From NCBI GenBank assembly GCA_041744735.1, contig JBGTKH010000458.1, forward strand, positions 1 through 10,889: a stretch of DNA of 10,889 bases, written 5' to 3'. The stretch is from JBGTKH01 sp041744735 (GTDB lineage Bacteria > Planctomycetota > Planctomycetia > Pirellulales > Pirellulaceae). Both the position numbers and the translations under genes were made by a program. The notes below the pieces were generated by a model. That model was given only the letters and a program-made list of their open reading frames with translations, searched no databases and was not told the origin of the DNA. Of this stretch, positions 7,112-10,889 are shown one piece after another (positions within the stretch are counted from its first letter, which is position 1; every line of letters starts with the position of its first letter).

Positions 7112-9055
7112 ATGGAACGCATCTGGACCGTTCGCGTGGGCGCTGCGGCCATGACGATCGCTTGGCTTTGTGGATCTTTCGTGTGCCGCGCCGATGCCGC
7201 CGACTGGCCGATGCTCGGCCGGGATGGGACGCGGAATGGGGTCAGTGCGGAAGTCGGCGCTCCCACGTTGTGGTCGATCGAGGAACGCAAAGACGACCGC
7301 GTGATCCATGAATCGCGCGGCGTTCGCTGGACCGCGCCGCTGGGTTCGCAAACGCATTCATCGCCTGTCGTATCCGGGGGGCTCGTCTGGATCGGCACCA
7401 ATAGCCTGCGGCCTGGCGGTGATGCGCGGGAAGTCCATAGCGTGCTGAAGTGTTTCCGCGTGGCCGACGGCAAGGAAGTGTATGAGTACGATTCGCCCAA
7501 GCTGAGCGCGCGCGTCCATGATCCCGGTTGGACCGGACTGGGAAGTTCGCCACTCATCGAGGGTGATCGCCTCTGGCTGACGACCAATCGTAGCGAGGTG
7601 ATCTGCCTGGATATCGGCCCACTGATTCGCGGCGAGGGACCGCCACGTGAGCTGTGGAAGCTCGATTTGATCAACGTCTTTGACGTCTCTCCGCATGTCC
7701 CAATCATGGGTCCGCCGCGCCCCTGTTCGATTGGTCCCTCGTGGAACGGCCGGATTTTTGTGACGACAAACAACGGCGTCGGCGAAGATCACGTCGAGGT
7801 TCCCAAGCCGGATGCTCCGAACCTCGTGTGCCTGAACAAAGACACGGGCGAAGTCTACTGGAAGGACAACTCGCCCGGCCCCAACATTCTCCTGTCACAA
7901 TTCGCCAGTCCCACCGTGACGGAGATTCGCGGCCAAATGCAGGTGATCGTTCCGCAGAGCGATGGCTGGGTGCGGGCGTTTGATCCGATGACGGGCGAGA
8001 AGTTCTGGGAATTCGACGCCAATGCCAAGGTAACCGACTGGATTCATTACAGCCGCGGAAGTCGAAACTCATTGTTGGGCAATGCCGTCGTCTACGAGGA
8101 TCGCGTGTATCTGGCCTCCGGGCGGGACGCGGAACAAGGCGAAGGAGCGGGCCGGCTCATTTGCATCGATCCGACCAAACGTGGCGACGTCAGTTCGGAA
8201 TTGGCGGTTGATGCCAATGAACAGCCATTGCCACGCCGGCGCATGCAAGCGGTCGATCCAAAGGCTGGTGAAAAGGCCATCCCCAATCCCAATTCGGGGC
8301 TCGTTTGGGAATTCGTCAGCCTCGGGGAGGAATTCGAGGATGCGATGCACCGGACGATGAGTTCGGTCGCCGTCTCGAAAGGTCTCGTGATTGTCGGTGA
8401 TACTTCGGGGCTAGTGCATTGTTTCGACGCCCAAACGGGCCAGCGGCACTGGCGACACGACATGTTCGCGACAATCTGGGTTTCGCCGCTGATCGTCGAT
8501 GACAAGATCTATATCGCAGACGAAGACGGAGACGTGGCGATCTTCGGTCTTTCGGCCGATCCGGCTGTGGCGTTGCGGAAGGTGAACGGCGAACCGCAGC
8601 CGCTGCGTGAGATCTCGATGGTCGAGCCGATCTACTCGTCGCCTATCTTTGCGAACGGCGTGCTGTATCTCGCCACGCGCACGACGCTCTTCGCTATTGC
8701 CATCGACAAGGACCAGCTCGATCCGGAACTGACGGGAGGCTTCTGGCCACAGTGGCGTGGCCCGAATCGAGACAATGTTTCGTCGGAAAAGGGGCTACTC
8801 AAGGATTGGCCGGAAGCCGGACCACCGTTGCGGTGGCGCGTCGAAGGCATCGGCGAAGGGATCGCGTCGGTGTCGGTTGCGGAGGGGAGAATCATGACCG
8901 TCGGCTATCGCGAAGGGAGCGAGTACGCCGTGGCCTTGAACGAAGCGACCGGCGACGAGCTTTGGTCGACGCGAATCGGATCGGTCGTCCCGGAGAACCC
9001 CCTCATGCGCTGGCTGAGCCAACGCAGCCCGACCGTAGACCTAGCTGCCTGGTGA
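7112..9055 (+). CDS. Secreted double PQQ-like beta-propeller protein, N-terminal part of a frame-broken gene
   Basis: A 647-residue frame. Residues 1-29 look like a signal peptide (MERIWTVRV, hydrophobic core, RADA before ADWPMLGRDG). The first PQQ-like propeller covers about 30-540 and is a paralogue of the kinase's C-terminal propeller: compare RWTAPLGSQTHSSPVV here with KWVAPLGSQTYGNPVV there, and shared MQAVDP/IQAVDP, IPNP and DEDGD motifs. The EF-hand-like loop of the kinase copy is missing. A second propeller begins at 544 with FWPQWRGPNRDN and is cut short. After SPTVD (643) the frame reads LAAW and stops, because a 73-bp duplication shifts the frame. Deleting one 73-bp period joins it to the frame at 9114-10574, giving 1129 residues. 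Such propellers are repeat scaffolds; neither PQQ binding nor enzyme activity can be inferred. Confidence 0.85.
   Translation: MERIWTVRVGAAAMTIAWLCGSFVCRADAADWPMLGRDGTRNGVSAEVGAPTLWSIEERKDDRVIHESRGVRWTAPLGSQTHSSPVVSGGLVWIGTNSLRPGGDAREVHSVLKCFRVADGKEVYEYDSPKLSARVHDPGWTGLGSSPLIEGDRLWLTTNRSEVICLDIGPLIRGEGPPRELWKLDLINVFDVSPHVPIMGPPRPCSIGPSWNGRIFVTTNNGVGEDHVEVPKPDAPNLVCLNKDTGEVYWKDNSPGPNILLSQFASPTVTEIRGQMQVIVPQSDGWVRAFDPMTGEKFWEFDANAKVTDWIHYSRGSRNSLLGNAVVYEDRVYLASGRDAEQGEGAGRLICIDPTKRGDVSSELAVDANEQPLPRRRMQAVDPKAGEKAIPNPNSGLVWEFVSLGEEFEDAMHRTMSSVAVSKGLVIVGDTSGLVHCFDAQTGQRHWRHDMFATIWVSPLIVDDKIYIADEDGDVAIFGLSADPAVALRKVNGEPQPLREISMVEPIYSSPIFANGVLYLATRTTLFAIAIDKDQLDPELTGGFWPQWRGPNRDNVSSEKGLLKDWPEAGPPLRWRVEGIGEGIASVSVAEGRIMTVGYREGSEYAVALNEATGDELWSTRIGSVVPENPLMRWLSQRSPTVDLAAW
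9004..9040 (+). repeat. 37-bp direct repeat, copy 1
   Basis: Identical to 9077-9113; the period is 73 bp. This copy is in the reading frame of the 7112 gene and encodes MRWLSQRSPTVD. It contains an imperfect palindrome, GGCTGAGCCAACGCAGCC, with 7-bp arms (one mismatch) around a 4-nt loop. Confidence 0.97.
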
Positions 9056-9076
9056 AAGCCGGCGGCACGAAAAATC
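9041..9076 (+). other. 36-bp unique spacer between the direct repeats
   Basis: This spacer separates the two repeat copies and holds the premature stop TGA (9053-9055). Together with one repeat copy it makes up the 73-bp frame-shifting unit. It has no clear match elsewhere in the window, so it is not a simple copy of adjacent coding sequence: a plain tandem duplication would have carried native coding sequence here. It contains GCCGGC and A-rich AAAAATC. Its origin is unknown. Confidence 0.8.
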
Positions 9077-9113
9077 CATGCGCTGGCTGAGCCAACGCAG
9101 CCCGACCGTAGAC
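9077..9113 (+). repeat. 37-bp direct repeat, copy 2
   Basis: Identical to 9004-9040. It provides the ATG at 9078 and leads into the methyltransferase-containing frame. No ribosome binding site precedes that ATG (the upstream bases read ACGAAAAATCC), so the ATG may be a by-product of the duplication and not an evolved start. Confidence 0.97.
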
Positions 9114-10574
9114 GTCGAGCGCGCGTACTTCGTGACGGCCAGTGGCGATCTGGTCTGTCTGCATAACAGCGATGGCCGCGAACTGTGGCGCAAAAACTAC
9201 GCCGCGGATTTTGGCGGCCGAGGCGGCTATTGGCAATTCTGCGACTATCCGCTGATCGATGGCGAACATTTAATTTGCACACCCGGCGGTGCGGACGCCA
9301 CGATCGTCGCGTTGAACAAGATGACCGGCGCAGTGATTTGGAAAACGGCTGTTCCCGAGGGCGACAAGGCGGCCTATGCGGCATTGGCTTTGGCCAACTC
9401 CGGCGGTGTGCGGCAGTATATTACCTTCCTGCAAAAGGGCGTAGTCAGCGTCGCGGCCGACGACGGCCGGCTGTTATGGCAGTACGACAAGCTCGCCTCC
9501 GATCAGAATTCCTTCACGCCGATCGTGCTGGGGGACCGTGTCCTCTGCGCCAGCGGTCGCGGTAGGGCCGGCATCGCGCTGCTCAAACTGGCGGCGGCTG
9601 GCAAGGCTTTGCAAGTCAACGAGGATTACTTTCAGCACTTGGCCTTGAATCAATTCCAGGACAGTCTCGTCGCCGTGGAGGGTCATGTTTACGGTACAAC
9701 CCGCCAAGGTCTGGTCTGCGTCGAGTGGGCGACGGGCAAAGTGGTCTGGGAGACGGCAAAGCTACCGCCGCCAGCGCGTTTCCCGATGAGTGCGCTGGTG
9801 GCGGCAAATGGCTCTTTGGTGCTGCGGCAATCCGACGGCGTCGTGAAGCTCGTGGAGGCCAGCCTGCAAGGCTATGCTGTCCACGGCAGCTTTTCGATTC
9901 CCGATCATCAGCCTTCGATCGGCGCAACGAACCCGGTAATCGCGGCTGGCCGGTTGTACCTGCGCGACGACAACCAACTGCTGTGCTACGAGCTTCGCGC
10001 CGACGCTCCCCAGCGACCGGTGGCCGCGCCCCGAAAGATTGTGCTCAAGGCCCCCGCCGCCGCGCCGGACAACGACAATCGCCATCGCACTCTGCGTTCG
10101 GTCTTCGTTCCCACCCCGCAGGACATCGTCGCGAAGATGCTGGAATTGGCGGAGGTCAAGCAGGCGGATGTGGTCTACGACCTGGGGAGCGGTGACGGCC
10201 GCATCGTGATCACGGCCGCCAAAAAGTATGGCTGCAAAGCAATCGGTTACGAACTCGACAAAGAATTGGTTGAGTCGTCGCGCACCAAGGCGGAAGCGGC
10301 GGGCGTGAAGACCCTGGTGACCATTGAACCCAAGGATCTCTTTACCGCCGATCTTCGCGCCGCCGACGTCATCGCGGTCTACCTGCTGCCGCAGCAATTG
10401 GAAAGACTTCTGCCACAATTGGAGCAGCTCAAACCCGGCTCGCGAATCGTCTCGCACCAATTCGCCATTCCGGGCGTTTCTCTCGATAAGGTGGTACATG
10501 TTGAGTCGATGGAGGACGGTGCCAAGCACACGCTCTATCTGTGGACGTTGCCTTTGAAGAAAGAGAACAAGTGA
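9078..10574 (+). CDS. PQQ-like propeller C-terminal part fused to a class I SAM methyltransferase; second part of the frame-broken gene
   Basis: A 498-residue frame. Residues 13-325 continue the second propeller of the 7112 gene, with blade motifs such as VALNKMTGAVIWKT and VEWATGKVVWET. A linker rich in Ala/Pro (about 310-335) leads to a methyltransferase domain at 342-495: VFVPTPQDIV, then motif I VYDLGSGDGR (366-375), an acidic residue at the end of the next strand (Glu392 in IGYELD), and VIAVYLLPQQLERLLPQLEQLKPGSRIVS as the later core strands. It resembles stand-alone small methyltransferases of planctomycetes and cyanobacteria; the substrate is unknown. This part alone lacks a signal peptide and a ribosome binding site. 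In the repaired 1129-residue protein the methyltransferase would follow a signal peptide and two propellers, which is an odd location for a SAM-dependent enzyme. Confidence 0.85.
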   Translation: MRWLSQRSPTVDVERAYFVTASGDLVCLHNSDGRELWRKNYAADFGGRGGYWQFCDYPLIDGEHLICTPGGADATIVALNKMTGAVIWKTAVPEGDKAAYAALALANSGGVRQYITFLQKGVVSVAADDGRLLWQYDKLASDQNSFTPIVLGDRVLCASGRGRAGIALLKLAAAGKALQVNEDYFQHLALNQFQDSLVAVEGHVYGTTRQGLVCVEWATGKVVWETAKLPPPARFPMSALVAANGSLVLRQSDGVVKLVEASLQGYAVHGSFSIPDHQPSIGATNPVIAAGRLYLRDDNQLLCYELRADAPQRPVAAPRKIVLKAPAAAPDNDNRHRTLRSVFVPTPQDIVAKMLELAEVKQADVVYDLGSGDGRIVITAAKKYGCKAIGYELDKELVESSRTKAEAAGVKTLVTIEPKDLFTADLRAADVIAVYLLPQQLERLLPQLEQLKPGSRIVSHQFAIPGVSLDKVVHVESMEDGAKHTLYLWTLPLKKENK

Positions 10575-10578
10575 GACC

Positions 10579-10707
10579 ATGAAGATTCGCATCTGCCTGC
10601 TGGCCCTGTCCACTCAGGCCACGTCGCTGTTTCTGAACGACGCCCGCGCTGACGACTGGGCGCTCATGTCTAGCCGTCCGAGCGCACAAACTGAATGGGC
10701 TAACTGA
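10579..10707 (+). pseudogene. Truncated secreted-protein gene, possibly the stump of another PQQ-like propeller
   Basis: A 42-codon frame starts 4 nt after the methyltransferase stop, a spacing typical of translational coupling. It encodes MKIRICLLALSTQATSLFLN followed by DARADDW: a basic start, a moderately hydrophobic core and an Ala-x-Ala-like end just before DDW. ADDW/ADW directly after the signal peptide is how planctomycete propeller proteins commonly start, including the 7112 gene here (ADWPMLGRD). After DDW the frame reads ALMSSRPSAQTEWAN and stops, with no propeller sequence following in any frame. I infer a gene truncated by deletion or rearrangement around 10660-10680. A genuine small secreted peptide is the alternative; the hydrophobic core is interrupted by Thr, Gln and Ser, so even the signal peptide is not certain. 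Confidence 0.45.
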
Positions 10708-10889
10708 CTCAGGACAAAACGACCTTGGTCGTGAACGCAAGTTGCTTAGATGACCACGGAGGGCGTGTCCTCAGTCATTTGAGCGGAACCGTTCAGTGCG
10801 TCGGTCCGACACACCGACGCGAGCTAGCTGATGCGGCGGACTGCCAGCCCAGTCTGTGTCTCCAATCGTTGGTTTTTCGGCGCACCTCG
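10708..10889. other. Right-hand end with no recognisable gene
   Basis: No family-like protein is seen on either strand. One plus frame stays open from 10704 to the edge (with a GTG at 10731), but 62 open codons are unremarkable in GC-rich DNA and the translation resembles nothing I know. The stretch holds the palindrome at 10798-10820 and may be decayed or rearranged sequence like the left end. Confidence 0.4.
10798..10820. other. 8-bp perfect inverted repeat
   Basis: GCGTCGGT (10798-10805) pairs with ACCGACGC (10813-10820) across the 7-nt loop CCGACAC. No T-run follows on either side, so it is not an intrinsic terminator. It could be a small palindromic repeat or an operator-like site; a single occurrence in this window does not allow a choice. 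Confidence 0.5.

Noticed and set aside
10704..10889. Open plus-strand frame to the right edge (GTG at 10731)
   Set aside because: Short, unrecognisable translation and no convincing start signal; not enough to call a gene.
1..10889. CRISPR array, tRNA or rRNA genes, known defence systems, biosynthetic cluster
   Set aside because: No periodic spaced repeats, tRNA-like cloverleaf or rRNA sequence was recognised, and no nuclease, helicase or synthase families are encoded.

Overview
The window looks like a GC-rich chromosomal segment of a planctomycete, most likely in the Pirellulales/Pirellulaceae area (lineage is inferred from gene content, not a marker gene). The reasons are an ECF sigma factor of the planctomycete type placed 9 nt before a Hanks-type Ser/Thr kinase, a kinase with one membrane span followed by WD40 and PQQ-like propellers, and secreted PQQ-like propeller proteins with ADWP / FWPQWRGPNRD-type starts. 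These are hallmarks of that phylum.

Layout. Positions 1-118 (minus strand) hold the N-terminal end of what looks like a decayed IS200-like/RAYT transposase gene running off the left edge. Positions 119-953 contain no gene I can support. From 954 on, all recognisable genes lie on the plus strand: ECF sigma factor (954-1514); a 1580-residue membrane kinase with WD40 and PQQ-like propellers (1524-6266); a secreted single-cysteine peroxiredoxin (6410-7039); a secreted double PQQ-like propeller protein whose end is a class I SAM methyltransferase, now split into two frames (7112-9055 and 9078-10574); and a 42-codon open frame with a signal peptide (10579-10707) that looks like the stump of another secreted propeller gene. 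The last 180 bases hold no recognisable gene.

The most striking event is at 9004-9113. A 37-bp exact direct repeat with a period of 73 bp sits inside the propeller/methyltransferase gene. 73 is not a multiple of three, so the frame shifts and stops at 9055. Removing one period gives a single 1129-residue frame. The gene is therefore either freshly broken, reversibly switchable by repeat recombination, or affected by an assembly error.

How the genes may work together (inference): the kinase would use its extracytoplasmic propellers as sensors and pass a signal to the ECF sigma factor, as in known ECF/STK pairs. The peroxiredoxin and the propeller/methyltransferase protein downstream could be outputs or partners. 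The kinase's C-terminal propeller and the first propeller of the 7112 gene are clear paralogues, which suggests local duplication and a shared ligand or partner type.
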